From the NCBI GenBank assembly GCA_963728535.1, contig CAVSKK010000001.1, positions 62,001 through 126,000 of the forward strand: a stretch of 64,000 nucleotides of DNA, written 5' to 3'. The notes beneath the pieces were generated by a model. That model worked only from the letters and a program-made list of their open reading frames with translations. It was not told where the DNA came from and ran no database searches. This document shows positions 8,734 to 17,320 of the stretch, piece after piece (positions within the stretch are counted from its first letter, which is position 1; each line of letters starts with the position of its first letter). The position numbers and the translations under genes were made by a program. Source of the stretch: VAXT01 sp963728535. Its GTDB lineage: Bacteria; Actinomycetota; Thermoleophilia; Gaiellales; Gaiellaceae.

Positions 8734-9795
8734 CTGGCCGCAAACAAGGAAGAGACCAATCGATTCGACCTCGTCTGCGAGGGCGGGGGCGTCAAGGGGA
8801 TCGGACTGGCGGGCGCCTACTCCATGCTCGAGGAGCAGGGGTGGAAGCCCGAGAACGTCGCCGGAACCTCGGCCGGAGCGATCACCGCAGCCGTGATCGC
8901 CGCCGGCTACACCTCGGACGAGGTCCGCGACATCACCTTCGGTCTCGACTACCGCCGGTTCAAGGACAGCTCCTGGCAGAACAGGATTCCTCTCATGGGC
9001 AAGCCCCTCAGCGTCCTGGCCACGAACGGCATCTACAAGGGAGACGAGTTCATCCGCTGGATGACGGAGCTCCTGGCCGCCAAGGGCATCCAGACGTTCG
9101 GCGACCTGCGAACCACGGAGAAGGATGCGAAGTACACCTCGCGCCTGCAAGTGATCGCGTCCGATCTGAGCGCCCGCCGGCTGCTCGTTCTGCCTCGCGA
9201 TGCCGGCGTCCTCGGCCTCGAGCCGGACGAGCTCGACGTCGCCCTGGCGGTCCGGATGAGCATGTCGATTCCCATCTTCTTCCGCCCGGTCCGTGTTACA
9301 GACACGGACGGCAACGATCACGTGATCGTCGACGGCGGGATCCTCTCGAACTTCCCGGTGTGGCTCTTCGACTGCCCGGACGACGAGGATCCGCGGTGGC
9401 CGACCTTCGGGCTTTTGCTCGTCGAGCCGGATCCGAAGACCCCAATCGCGATGCGGCTTCCGAAACCGGAGAAGGCCCCGCTCGGAGCCAAAGGGCTGAT
9501 GCAGCTGCTCTCGGGGCTCTTCCACACGATGGTCGAGGCGCACGACCGCCTCTACATCGAGAAGGCGCAATTCGCCCGAACCGTCCCGATCCCGACGCTC
9601 GGCGTTCGCACGACGGAGTTCGACCTGCCGCGCGATCGGGCGCAGGAGTTGTACGACTCGGGTCGTGCAGCCGCTGAGAAGTTTCTGGAGACGTGGGACT
9701 TCGACACGTATCTCGCTGAATTCAGAAGCGGAAAGAAACAATCCCGCAGCGAGGAGCTGGCCAAGCTCTATCGAACAAAGGGAGCCGTTGTCTAG
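8734..9795 (+). CDS. Patatin-like phospholipase, apparent CTG start
   Basis: 353 aa if it starts at CTG 8734. Patatins are Ser-Asp lipid acyl hydrolases. The oxyanion motif GGGVKG is at 17-22, the nucleophile motif GTSAG at 44-48 (Ser46), and the DGG motif at 200-202 (Asp200, IVDGGILSNF). The first ATG/GTG/TTG in frame (8824) lies after the oxyanion motif and would destroy the active site. No such codon exists between it and the stop at 8686. A strong GGGAGG (8721-8726) sits 7 bases before CTG 8734. No signal peptide, so probably cytoplasmic. First gene of a five-gene run; its end overlaps the next gene by 8 bases. Confidence 0.85.
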   Translation: MAANKEETNRFDLVCEGGGVKGIGLAGAYSMLEEQGWKPENVAGTSAGAITAAVIAAGYTSDEVRDITFGLDYRRFKDSSWQNRIPLMGKPLSVLATNGIYKGDEFIRWMTELLAAKGIQTFGDLRTTEKDAKYTSRLQVIASDLSARRLLVLPRDAGVLGLEPDELDVALAVRMSMSIPIFFRPVRVTDTDGNDHVIVDGGILSNFPVWLFDCPDDEDPRWPTFGLLLVEPDPKTPIAMRLPKPEKAPLGAKGLMQLLSGLFHTMVEAHDRLYIEKAQFARTVPIPTLGVRTTEFDLPRDRAQELYDSGRAAAEKFLETWDFDTYLAEFRSGKKQSRSEELAKLYRTKGAVV

Positions 9796-10909
9796 CACCG
9801 CCTCACCCGCAACGCGCGCGCTTCCGCTTCGCCGTCTCCGGCTTCGTGCCCGCGCGCTGGCCGTTTCTGCCGCCGAGTCGGTCTCGTTTCCGGAGCTCGT
9901 CTGGGCGCATCATCTCCACATCCAGGGGCTTCAAGAGAACGGCGATTTGCACAGCCCCGCCGAGGCCGCGTACCGCGAGAAGCTGGACCGCTTCGTCGCC
10001 GAGCACGGCCGTATCGTGAACTCCTACTGGTGCACGACCGCAGCCTCCGGCGTTGCACTGACCGAGAAGCCCGGCACGCGGGTCGCGGGTTTCCTGTGGC
10101 GCCGCCACCCCAGCATCCGCCTGCACAGCGCGACCGACTGGGTGACCACTGGGGCTCCCGACATCGGACACGCGCTGCATACCTGCGAGACGCTCTCGAT
10201 CCGGGTCAGGGAGGTACTGAGCAGCACCAGCGAGCGGATCGCCATGCAGTGGCTCCTCGCCGTCGCAAGCTATCTCCTCGGCGTCGTCGACCAGAGCCGC
10301 GGAAAGCCTGCCCCTGCAGTCGGGGCCCGGGCGGTCCGACGGGCACGCTCCGAGCTCGCCCAGGTGGAGACGTACTACGACCGTGCGGGCGAGAAGACGG
10401 GCCGGCTCATCTACTTCTGGGGAATGATGCTCGGCCTCGCCACCCTCGCGGTGATCGGCGGCGGCATCTACTGGCTCTTTCGGAAGGTCAACGTCAACGA
10501 GATGGACACGCAGCTCTTCTTCATCTCCTACACGATGGGGGCCGTCGGGGCGCTCGTCAGCGTGCTGGGCAGGATGACGAGCGGAGGTAACTTCAGCATC
10601 GACTACGAAGTGGGACGGCCCGCCCTTCGCCGGATCGGGAGCTTCCGTCCGATCATCGGCGCGATCTTCGCGATCGTCCTGTATTTCTCGCTCCGCGGCG
10701 GCCTGATTCAGATCGAGACCGGCGAGGGCAGCCACACGGCGTTCTTCTACGGGGCCCTCGCCTTTGCCGCGGGCTTCAGCGAACGGCGAACACAGATTCT
10801 CAGCGGAGGTGCGGCACGGTTCCTCAACGAGGAGGAGGAGGAGGACGAGCCGAAGCGCGCCCACCACACGTCCAAGAAGCGCCGAGTCGCGCACGGATCC
10901 CGGAGCTGA
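9788..10909 (+). CDS. Membrane protein of unknown function in the lipase cassette
   Basis: 373 aa from TTG 9788, which overlaps the patatin gene by 8 bases and follows AAGGGAG. The N-terminal ~200 residues are soluble and the C-terminal half has about four membrane segments: LIYFWGMMLGLATLAVIGGG, FFISYTMGAVGALVSVLG, IIGAIFAIVLYFSLRGG and AFFYGALAFAAG. The last runs into the motif GFSERR, which I associate only loosely with uncharacterised bacterial membrane proteins. The tail is first acidic (EEEEEDE), then very basic and His-rich (KRAHHTSKKRR). I do not recognise a named family. Coupling to the patatin gene suggests a joint role, possibly at the membrane. Confidence 0.8.
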   Translation: MSSTASPATRALPLRRLRLRARALAVSAAESVSFPELVWAHHLHIQGLQENGDLHSPAEAAYREKLDRFVAEHGRIVNSYWCTTAASGVALTEKPGTRVAGFLWRRHPSIRLHSATDWVTTGAPDIGHALHTCETLSIRVREVLSSTSERIAMQWLLAVASYLLGVVDQSRGKPAPAVGARAVRRARSELAQVETYYDRAGEKTGRLIYFWGMMLGLATLAVIGGGIYWLFRKVNVNEMDTQLFFISYTMGAVGALVSVLGRMTSGGNFSIDYEVGRPALRRIGSFRPIIGAIFAIVLYFSLRGGLIQIETGEGSHTAFFYGALAFAAGFSERRTQILSGGAARFLNEEEEEDEPKRAHHTSKKRRVAHGSRS

Positions 10910-10911
10910 GT

Positions 10912-11694
10912 ATGGCTGCCGACTTCGATCCCGGGCCGCCGCACGCGATTGCGTCGATCTGCGCGCGATGCCCTCAGCCGAGCAAGCCGAGGGCGTTCTG
11001 GACCGACTGGGAGCCCATCTTCTACAGGGGCCGCATGGACGGGACGGCCCGCGTTCTCTGCATTGCGTCGGATCCCGGCCCCACCGAGCGGATCGCGCAT
11101 CGGACGCTGGTCGGAGACGCGGGCCAGCGGGTGCAGGGCTTTCTCGAGAAGCTCGGTCTGACGCGCTCCTATCTCTGCGTGAACGCCTTTCCGTACGCGC
11201 TGCACCCGAGCTTCGGGGCTGACGCGGACGAGATGCTCGCCGAGCCCGAGCAGCTCGCCTGGCGCAATCAGTTCTTCGACGCCGTGCGGCCGGGAGCGCT
11301 CGATGCGGTGATCGCGTTTGGAGGCAATGCGCAGGAGGCCTACGACCTGTGGGCGCACAAGCCAAGTGTTCCGGTCGAGCGCATTCCGCATCCCAGCAGC
11401 CGTGATGCCCAGCGGCTCCTGCACGAATGGCGCGATGCGATCGTCAGGTTGCGTGGGATCGTCGCCCCTGATCCCGACGGCGACGAGCACGGCGCGAATT
11501 ACGGCACGTCGTTCCGAGAGTCCGACTACGCCGCGATTCCCAGGCGCGACCTCCCGTTCGGCGTGCCTTCCTTCCTCGGCGACGACTCCGCCGGCAGGCA
11601 GGGCCATCCTCGGCATAACAACTGCGTCGATCGACCGAGTCCGGACGACGGGCACACGCTGATCTGGAAAGCGCCAAAGGGCGGCTCGCACTGA
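10912..11694 (+). CDS. Uracil-DNA glycosylase superfamily protein
   Basis: 260 aa from ATG, 2 bases after the previous stop. The UDG fold is shown by IASDPGPTE (motif A position), RTLVGDAGQRVQGFLEKLGL, YLCVNAFPYALHP and IPHPSSRD (motif B with HPS). Compared with family 4/5 enzymes the usual GEAPGxxE is SDPGPTE, and no four-Cys iron-sulfur cluster pattern is clear. About 50 C-terminal residues after the fold are not family-typical. Whether it removes uracil is unknown. It lies between lipase and hydrolase genes, an unusual setting for a repair enzyme. Confidence 0.78.
   Translation: MAADFDPGPPHAIASICARCPQPSKPRAFWTDWEPIFYRGRMDGTARVLCIASDPGPTERIAHRTLVGDAGQRVQGFLEKLGLTRSYLCVNAFPYALHPSFGADADEMLAEPEQLAWRNQFFDAVRPGALDAVIAFGGNAQEAYDLWAHKPSVPVERIPHPSSRDAQRLLHEWRDAIVRLRGIVAPDPDGDEHGANYGTSFRESDYAAIPRRDLPFGVPSFLGDDSAGRQGHPRHNNCVDRPSPDDGHTLIWKAPKGGSH
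11676..11681 (+). promoter_or_regulatory. Ribosome-binding site before a second apparent CTG start
   Basis: AAAGGG stands 9 bases before CTG 11691, in the end of the UDG-fold gene. The CTG itself overlaps the stop codon as CTGA, like the ATGA and GTGA overlaps elsewhere in the window. Confidence 0.45.
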
Positions 11695-13316
11695 GCGAGT
11701 TCGCGCGCGCTCCGGTCGATCTGCTCGACGGGCCGACGTTCGCCCTGGGCGGGCGAGTCGTGACGATGAACGACTCCAAGCAGGTCCTGGACGACGGCGT
11801 CGTTTATGTCAGCCAGGGCTCGATCGTCGCGGTGCAGAAGGCCGCCGCGCCGGCACCCGAAGGCTTCGACGGCCTAAAAGTGCTGGAGACGAAGGGGACG
11901 ATCTACCCCGGGCTGATCGACCTGCACGACCATCTGAGCTACAACGCGATCCAGCTCTGGGACGTGCCGAAGCGCTTCACGAATCGTGACCAGTGGGCGC
12001 AGGGCGACACGTACCGCCAGCAGGTCACAGGTCCGATGAAGGCCCTGGCCCACACGCCGAAGTACGTTCCGGCCATCGTCCGCTACGTCGAGTGCAAGTG
12101 CCTCGTCGGAGGGACGACGACGACACAGGGCATGACCCTCTCGAGCTTCGCCGGGATCCAGCGCTTCTACAAGGGCATCGTCAGGAACGTCGAGCAGACG
12201 GGCGACCCGGATCTACCCCAGGCGGGCACGCACATCGCCGACGTCGACGCGAAGGACCACGCGAAGTTCCTCAGGCGCCTGAAGAGCTTCGACTGCCTGC
12301 TCCTGCACCTGAGCGAGGGCACGGACGAATCCGCACGTAAGCACTTCCTTGCTCTGCAGGCGCCTTCGGAAGAGTGGGCGGTCACCAGCTCGCTGGCGGG
12401 GATTCATTGCGTCGCTCTCCAGAAGCAGGACTTCGCGGTGCTCGCCGAGCGCGAAGCCTCGATGGTCTGGTCGCCGCTCAGCAACCTGCTGCTCTACGGG
12501 GCAACCGCCGACGTGGACGAGGCGCGCGAGGCGGGCGTGCTGATGGCCCTCGGGCCGGACTGGTCGCCGAGCGGCAGCAAGAACCTGCTCGGAGAGCTCA
12601 AGATCGCGCGTCTCGTCAGCAGCCTGGGCAGCGACAGCCTCTCCGACTTCGAGCTGCTCTCGCTGGCGACGCGCAACGCGGCGAAGATCCTCCGCTGGGA
12701 CAAGCAGCTGGGCACGGTCGAGAGCGGCAAGCGTGCCGATCTCCTCGTCGTCGCGGGAGACGATGGAGACGGTCATGCCCACCTCTTCACGCGCAACGAG
12801 CACGACGTCGAGCTGGTCGTCCTGAACGGCGTCCCGCGCTACGGCGCGAGCCGCGTCATGCGGAGCCTGTTGGGGGAGGATGCGGCGGAAGCCGAAGAGG
12901 GCTCCGTCGCAGGGCGAGCCCGCCTCTTCTATCTCGTCCAGCCGAGCGGCGACGCCGTCGTCGGCGGCCTGACGCTGGCAGAGGCGACCGAGCTGCTCGC
13001 GGACGGCCTGAATCGCCTGCCCGAGCTCGCGGAGGACATGGAAAAGGGACTCAAGCTCGATCCCGACGCGCTGCTCCTGGTCCTCGACCACGACGAGCCG
13101 GAGGGCATCGACCAGCGTCCGCACCTCCCGGACCGGAACGGGCAGTTCACGGCGATGATCCCGGCCGAGCGGGCCTCGACACCGCTCTCCGAATTGCTCA
13201 TTCCGCTGACTCTCGACCCGCTGACGGTCCCTGACGATTCCCGGTTCGTCGACCTCCTCGCGAAGGAGGCGAACCTACCGAAGGAGGTAGCCGCTCATGT
13301 CACCGACCTCTTCTGA
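11691..13316 (+). CDS. Amidohydrolase family protein, apparent CTG start
   Basis: 541 aa if begun at CTG 11691. The canonical GTG at 11760 would remove the conserved first strand (FALGGRVVTMND). No ATG/GTG/TTG exists in frame back to the stop at 11616. Metal-dependent TIM-barrel hydrolase of the cytosine deaminase / atrazine chlorohydrolase branch: LIDLHDHLSYN (HxH metal site), LLHLSEGTD, GIHCVAL, SPLSNLLLYG and ALGPDWSPSGSKNLLGELK (Asp ligand), then KRADLLVVAGD. After about residue 390 there is an extra ~150-residue region of unknown role. Substrate cannot be told. Confidence 0.82.
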   Translation: MSEFARAPVDLLDGPTFALGGRVVTMNDSKQVLDDGVVYVSQGSIVAVQKAAAPAPEGFDGLKVLETKGTIYPGLIDLHDHLSYNAIQLWDVPKRFTNRDQWAQGDTYRQQVTGPMKALAHTPKYVPAIVRYVECKCLVGGTTTTQGMTLSSFAGIQRFYKGIVRNVEQTGDPDLPQAGTHIADVDAKDHAKFLRRLKSFDCLLLHLSEGTDESARKHFLALQAPSEEWAVTSSLAGIHCVALQKQDFAVLAEREASMVWSPLSNLLLYGATADVDEAREAGVLMALGPDWSPSGSKNLLGELKIARLVSSLGSDSLSDFELLSLATRNAAKILRWDKQLGTVESGKRADLLVVAGDDGDGHAHLFTRNEHDVELVVLNGVPRYGASRVMRSLLGEDAAEAEEGSVAGRARLFYLVQPSGDAVVGGLTLAEATELLADGLNRLPELAEDMEKGLKLDPDALLLVLDHDEPEGIDQRPHLPDRNGQFTAMIPAERASTPLSELLIPLTLDPLTVPDDSRFVDLLAKEANLPKEVAAHVTDLF

Positions 13317-13325
13317 GGCGTAACC

Positions 13326-14759
13326 ATGGCGAGAAAGCGACGAGCCCCGCAGAAGCGCGCCGCGGCGAAGAAGCCAACTGCTCGGACGAAGCGACCCGCC
13401 GCCCGGACGACCTTCGTGGACGTCGTTGCCGACGAGACGTCGGCCAACCTGAAGAAGATCGACCACATCGTCGTCCTCATGCTCGAGAACCGGTCGTTCG
13501 ACCACATGCTCGGCTACCTCAGCCTCGAGGGCGCCCGCCCGGACGTCGACGGCCTGAAGGCGAGCATGTCGAACAGCTACAAGGGCAAGACCTACAAGGT
13601 TCGGCACCTGCAGCGGACGGCGCTGACCAAGGACGAGGACCCCTGCCATGGCGGCGCCTGCATCGCCGAGCAGGTCTCGAACAACATGGGCGGCTTCGTC
13701 TCCAACTTTGCGAAGGAGCGCCCGAACGCGAAGCTCCTCGACGTCGTGATGGGGTACTACAACGGCAGCGACCTGCCGGTCTACGACCATCTGGTGCGTG
13801 AGTTCTGCGTCTGCGATCGCTGGTTTTCGTCAGTCCCCGGCGCGACCTGGCCGAACCGGCTCTATGCGGTCGCCGGCCAAGCGGCGGGCAGCCTGGACCC
13901 GCAAAGGGTTCCGCTCTACGACAAGCCCTCTTTCGTGCGGCACCTCGAGCGCAACAAGGTCTCGTGGGGCTGGTATGCGCACGACGTCGGCACCCTCCGC
14001 GTCAGTGACAGCCAGTTCTATCTGGGCTACCTCGACAAGTTCAAGTACTTCGACCGGCGCAGCTTCCTGGCGCCGCGGAACTTCCTCGACGACGCGAAGG
14101 ACGGGAAGCTTCCGGCCGTCTCGTGGATCGATCCGAACTTCGTCGACGTCTCCTTCATCGGGCCGTCGGGATCGAACGACGATCACCCGCCCTCGGACAT
14201 CAAGGCGGGCCAGGAGCTCGTCCTCAAGGTCTACAGCGCACTCGTCAAGAGCCCGAAGTGGAAAAAGACGATGCTCGTCATCACCTACGACGAGCACGGC
14301 GGGTTCTACGACCACGTCGTGCCGCACCCCGCGCAGGACGACAAGCCCGCCTTCCGCACCTACGGCGTGCGGGTCCCGTCGATCGTCGTCTCGCCGTACA
14401 CGGCGCGGTCCAGCGTCTCGAGCGTCGTCTACGACCACACCTCGATCATCAAGACGATCCTCATGCGCTTCTGTGAGAAGAACGGCCAGATCCCGGACAT
14501 GGGCGCACGGGTCAGGAGCGCGAACCACCTCGGCGACACGCTGACGCTGAGAAGCGCCAGGCCACCGACTCCCGTTGAGGCATTTCGCGATGCCCTCGAC
14601 CGCATCAGCAGCTGGCGGACCGACGTGTTCCGGAGCAGGGTGCTGATGGAGCCGCTAACCGACCCGGCGGATCCAGGCGACCTGAACGACCTCCAGAAGC
14701 AGTTCCTGGCCGCAAAGAAGGAGCTGCGCAGGCGCGGCCTCCCGGAGGGACAACCCTAA
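13326..14759 (+). CDS. Phosphoesterase family protein (phospholipase C / acid phosphatase type)
   Basis: 477 aa, 10 bases after the amidohydrolase stop. The phosphoesterase core begins with KKIDHIVVLMLENRSFDHML and includes GATWPNRLYAVAGQ, SWIDPNFVD, DDHPPSDIKAGQ, VITYDEHGGFYDHV and YGVRVPSIVVSPY. All are hallmarks of the phospholipase C / AcpA family. Known members are exported, often by Tat. This one has no signal peptide but a Lys/Arg/Ala/Pro-rich N-terminal tail (residues 1-28, MARKRRAPQKRAAAKK), like a histone H1 tail. Its 3' end overlaps the convergent methyltransferase gene by 4 bases. Confidence 0.88.
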   Translation: MARKRRAPQKRAAAKKPTARTKRPAARTTFVDVVADETSANLKKIDHIVVLMLENRSFDHMLGYLSLEGARPDVDGLKASMSNSYKGKTYKVRHLQRTALTKDEDPCHGGACIAEQVSNNMGGFVSNFAKERPNAKLLDVVMGYYNGSDLPVYDHLVREFCVCDRWFSSVPGATWPNRLYAVAGQAAGSLDPQRVPLYDKPSFVRHLERNKVSWGWYAHDVGTLRVSDSQFYLGYLDKFKYFDRRSFLAPRNFLDDAKDGKLPAVSWIDPNFVDVSFIGPSGSNDDHPPSDIKAGQELVLKVYSALVKSPKWKKTMLVITYDEHGGFYDHVVPHPAQDDKPAFRTYGVRVPSIVVSPYTARSSVSSVVYDHTSIIKTILMRFCEKNGQIPDMGARVRSANHLGDTLTLRSARPPTPVEAFRDALDRISSWRTDVFRSRVLMEPLTDPADPGDLNDLQKQFLAAKKELRRRGLPEGQP

Positions 14760-15454
14760 GAGCGAACGGCGCGGACGTGCAGGAAGAGCGGGTAGCGCGA
14801 CCAGCGGGGATGCTCGTCGTGGGTGCGCTCTCGCAGTAGCTCGACGAGAAAGCGCGCCGCGGCCAGAGCCTCGAAGTAGTCCTCGAGCGTCCAATGCCGG
14901 CTCGCGAAGGTCATCGTGAGGCCGTCTCGCTCGATCTCGTCCCGGTAGTGGCGGCGGTCGAAGTAGTCCTCGGTCATCACGAGCGGCTTCTCCGGATGCT
15001 CGCGATCGAGCTGGTGGCCGGAGTTGATCGGATGCACCACTGCCAGGAGAAACCGGCCTCCGGGCTCGAGGACGCGCGCCGCTTCTCGGACTGCGCCCTG
15101 CATGTCGTCGATGTCCATCAGGGACATGAACGCGACCACGAGGTCGGCGGCCCCGTCGTCGAAGGGAAGCTTCGCAGCGTCGGCCTCGATGAACTCGAGC
15201 TCCGGGCTCTGAGCTCGCGCAGCCGCGACCACCGTCGGCGAGACGTCGATCCCGACGACCTGGTGCCCGCGTTGAGCGAGGTCCCGCGTCAGCCGGCCTT
15301 CGCCGCAGCCGAGGTCGAGGGTCAGCCGCCCCGGCGGAGGGACGAGCTCCAGGAAGGGCGCTCGGTGATAACGCCAGTAGCTGTCGTGATCCGGCTCGCG
15401 AGCCCACCGCACCCAATCGAGTGCGTGCTGCTCCCAGTGGTCTCGAAGGCTCAT
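14756..15454 (-). CDS. Class I SAM-dependent methyltransferase
   Basis: 232 aa from ATG 15454 (MSLRDHWEQHALDWVRWA). The ORF extends upstream, but homology to SAM methyltransferases starts here. The binding motif LTLDLGCGEGRLTRDLA is followed by VVGIDVSPT, FIEADAAKLPFDDGAADLVV and LEPGGRFLLAVVHP, the pattern of the UbiE/type-11 group. Substrate unknown. Divergent from pyk with a 52-base gap that must hold both promoters. Confidence 0.87.
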   Translation of the reverse strand: MSLRDHWEQHALDWVRWAREPDHDSYWRYHRAPFLELVPPPGRLTLDLGCGEGRLTRDLAQRGHQVVGIDVSPTVVAAARAQSPELEFIEADAAKLPFDDGAADLVVAFMSLMDIDDMQGAVREAARVLEPGGRFLLAVVHPINSGHQLDREHPEKPLVMTEDYFDRRHYRDEIERDGLTMTFASRHWTLEDYFEALAAARFLVELLRERTHDEHPRWSRYPLFLHVRAVRS

Positions 15455-15506
15455 CCGGCGCAAGTCTGCCCGAGTCTCTCGGTACGCTGAGGACATCGCC
15501 GCCGAG

Positions 15507-16910
15507 ATGCCTCGCCGGACGAAGATCGTCGCGACGATCGGCCCTGTGTCCTCGTCGCGCGAGACCCTGCTCGCGCTTGCGGAAGCCGGGATGAATGCCG
15601 CGCGCCTGAACTTCTCGCACGGGACGCATGAGGAGCACGCCGAGGTTACGCAGCTCGTCCGCGAGATCGAGGCGGAGATCGGCCGCCCGATCGCGGTCAT
15701 CGCCGATCTCCAGGGGCCGAAGGTGCGGATCGGCGAGCTGCCCGAGCCGGTGACGCTCGAACGTGGCGACCACGTGGTCGTCGCCGCACACGACGTGGCC
15801 ACTGGCGATGAGCTCCCCGTGAGCCCGACCGCCGTCTGCGAGGTCCTTCACGCCGGGCACGAGATCCTGATCGACGACGGGCTCGTCCGGTTGCGCGTCG
15901 AGAGCGTCGAGCGCGGTCGCGCACGCTGCATGGTCGTCGCGGGCGGCATCGTCGAGACGCACAAGGGGGTCAACGTGCCGGGTGTGCCGGTGCCGATCCC
16001 CTCGCTGACGCGGAAAGACATGGACGACCTCGACTTCGCCCTCGATCTCGGCGCCGACTTCGTCGCTCTGTCGTTCGTCCGCTCGGCTGCGGACGTCCGT
16101 GACCTGCGTGAGCTGATCACGGCGGCCGGCGCGCACGCGCATGTGATCGCCAAGATCGAGAAGTCCGAGGCCGTCGACGCGCTGGATGCGATCCTCGTCG
16201 AGACCGACGCGGTCATGGTGGCCCGCGGCGACCTCGGCGTCGAGATCGGCGCCGCGCTCGTGCCGCTCCTCCAGAAGCGCATCATTCTCGCCGCGCTCGC
16301 CGCCGCCAAGCCCGTGATCACGGCGACGCAGATGCTCGAGTCGATGATCCACCAGCTCGAGCCGACGCGTGCGGAGGCGAGCGACGTTGCCAACGCCATC
16401 CTCGACGGGACCTCCGCGCTGATGCTGTCCGGCGAAACCGCCCGGGGCGAGTACCCGGTCGAGGCCGTGGCCTACATGGACCGGATCGCGCGCGCCGTCG
16501 AGCCCAGCCTCGGCTACCGGCACCAGCTGCCGGAGGCGAGCGAGGAGCCCACGGTCGGGCAGGCGATGTCGAATGCGGCCTGCGATCTCGCGGAGTCGCT
16601 CGGCGCCGGGGCCCTGCTCGTGCCCACGTTCACGGGGCGCACGGCTTCCGCTGTGGCCCGGCTGCGGCCGCGGCGACCGATCATCGGCATGTCACACCAC
16701 GACTACGCGTTGCGGCAGATGGCGATGGAGTGGGGCGTAACGCCGATGCCGATGCAGGAGGCGGTGGACGTCGAGGACATCTGGACGCGCTCGGTCGACG
16801 CCGCCCGAGAGAGCGGGCTCGTGGCGAAGGGCGACCTCGTCGTGATCACCGCGGGAACGGCCGTGAACCTTCCCGGCACCACGAACGTGATCAAGGTCGA
16901 TGTCGCCTAA
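15507..16910 (+). CDS. pyk: Pyruvate kinase
   Basis: 467 aa. It makes pyruvate and ATP from phosphoenolpyruvate. Motifs: TKIVATIGPVSSS, NAARLNFSHGTHEEH, IADLQGPKVRIG, IAKIEKSEAVD (catalytic Lys), VARGDLGVEI and KPVITATQMLESM. Length is normal for the bacterial enzyme. TACGCT at 15483-15488 could be the -10 box, 18 bases before the ATG. It is read toward the ftsB-like gene, 14 bases downstream. Confidence 0.97.
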   Translation: MPRRTKIVATIGPVSSSRETLLALAEAGMNAARLNFSHGTHEEHAEVTQLVREIEAEIGRPIAVIADLQGPKVRIGELPEPVTLERGDHVVVAAHDVATGDELPVSPTAVCEVLHAGHEILIDDGLVRLRVESVERGRARCMVVAGGIVETHKGVNVPGVPVPIPSLTRKDMDDLDFALDLGADFVALSFVRSAADVRDLRELITAAGAHAHVIAKIEKSEAVDALDAILVETDAVMVARGDLGVEIGAALVPLLQKRIILAALAAAKPVITATQMLESMIHQLEPTRAEASDVANAILDGTSALMLSGETARGEYPVEAVAYMDRIARAVEPSLGYRHQLPEASEEPTVGQAMSNAACDLAESLGAGALLVPTFTGRTASAVARLRPRRPIIGMSHHDYALRQMAMEWGVTPMPMQEAVDVEDIWTRSVDAARESGLVAKGDLVVITAGTAVNLPGTTNVIKVDVA

Positions 16911-16924
16911 GAGGACGGTGGCGC

Positions 16925-17290
16925 TTGCCCGCGAAAGACATGCGCGACATGGCACGCGCGTCTTCACGTCGGCGCGGGCGGCGGCCCGCGGTCTCGCGCA
17001 TCCTTCTGCGCTGGCTCGGCGTGGGCGTGATCGTGTTCGTCGCGTTCCTTTACTCACAGCCGCTCCGCACCTACCTGTCCACGCGTGACACCCTGGAAAA
17101 CCGGGCGAAGGAAGTGCGCATGCTTCGCGCACAGAAGCTGCGGCTCGAGCGCCGGCTCGCCGATGCCGACACGCCGACGGCACTAACGCGTGAGGCGCGA
17201 AAGATCGGCTACGTCAAGCCGGGCGAGCGCCTCTTCATCGTCAAAGGCATCGCCGCCTGGCGTCGCCTACACGAGCGAGACCCGCGCTAG
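16925..17290 (+). CDS. ftsB: FtsB/DivIC-type septum formation protein
   Basis: 121 aa from TTG 16925, which has GAGGA 9 bases upstream; ATG 16940 and ATG 16949 are alternatives. A basic cytoplasmic start (SSRRRGRRPAVSR) is followed by one membrane helix (WLGVGVIVFVAFLYSQ). A short coiled coil follows (LENRAKEVRMLRAQKLRLERRL), and the C-terminal end ARKIGYVKPGERLFIV is typical of the DivIC family. It is part of the FtsLBQ division complex. The DUF501 gene follows, as in other actinobacteria. Confidence 0.85.
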   Translation: MPAKDMRDMARASSRRRGRRPAVSRILLRWLGVGVIVFVAFLYSQPLRTYLSTRDTLENRAKEVRMLRAQKLRLERRLADADTPTALTREARKIGYVKPGERLFIVKGIAAWRRLHERDPR

Positions 17291-17305
17291 CAGGAATCTC
17301 CCGGC

Positions 17306-17311
17306 TACTTT
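17306..17311 (+). promoter_or_regulatory. -10 box for the DUF501 gene
   Basis: TACTTT lies 9 bases before ATG 17321, fitting a leaderless transcript. Confidence 0.45.
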
Positions 17312-17320
17312 TCGAGGCGT

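Noticed and set aside
8734..14759. CBASS-type anti-phage operon
   Set aside because: A patatin-like lipase is present, but no CD-NTase, no HORMA/TRIP13 or E1/E2/JAB genes are found nearby, so the name cannot be supported.
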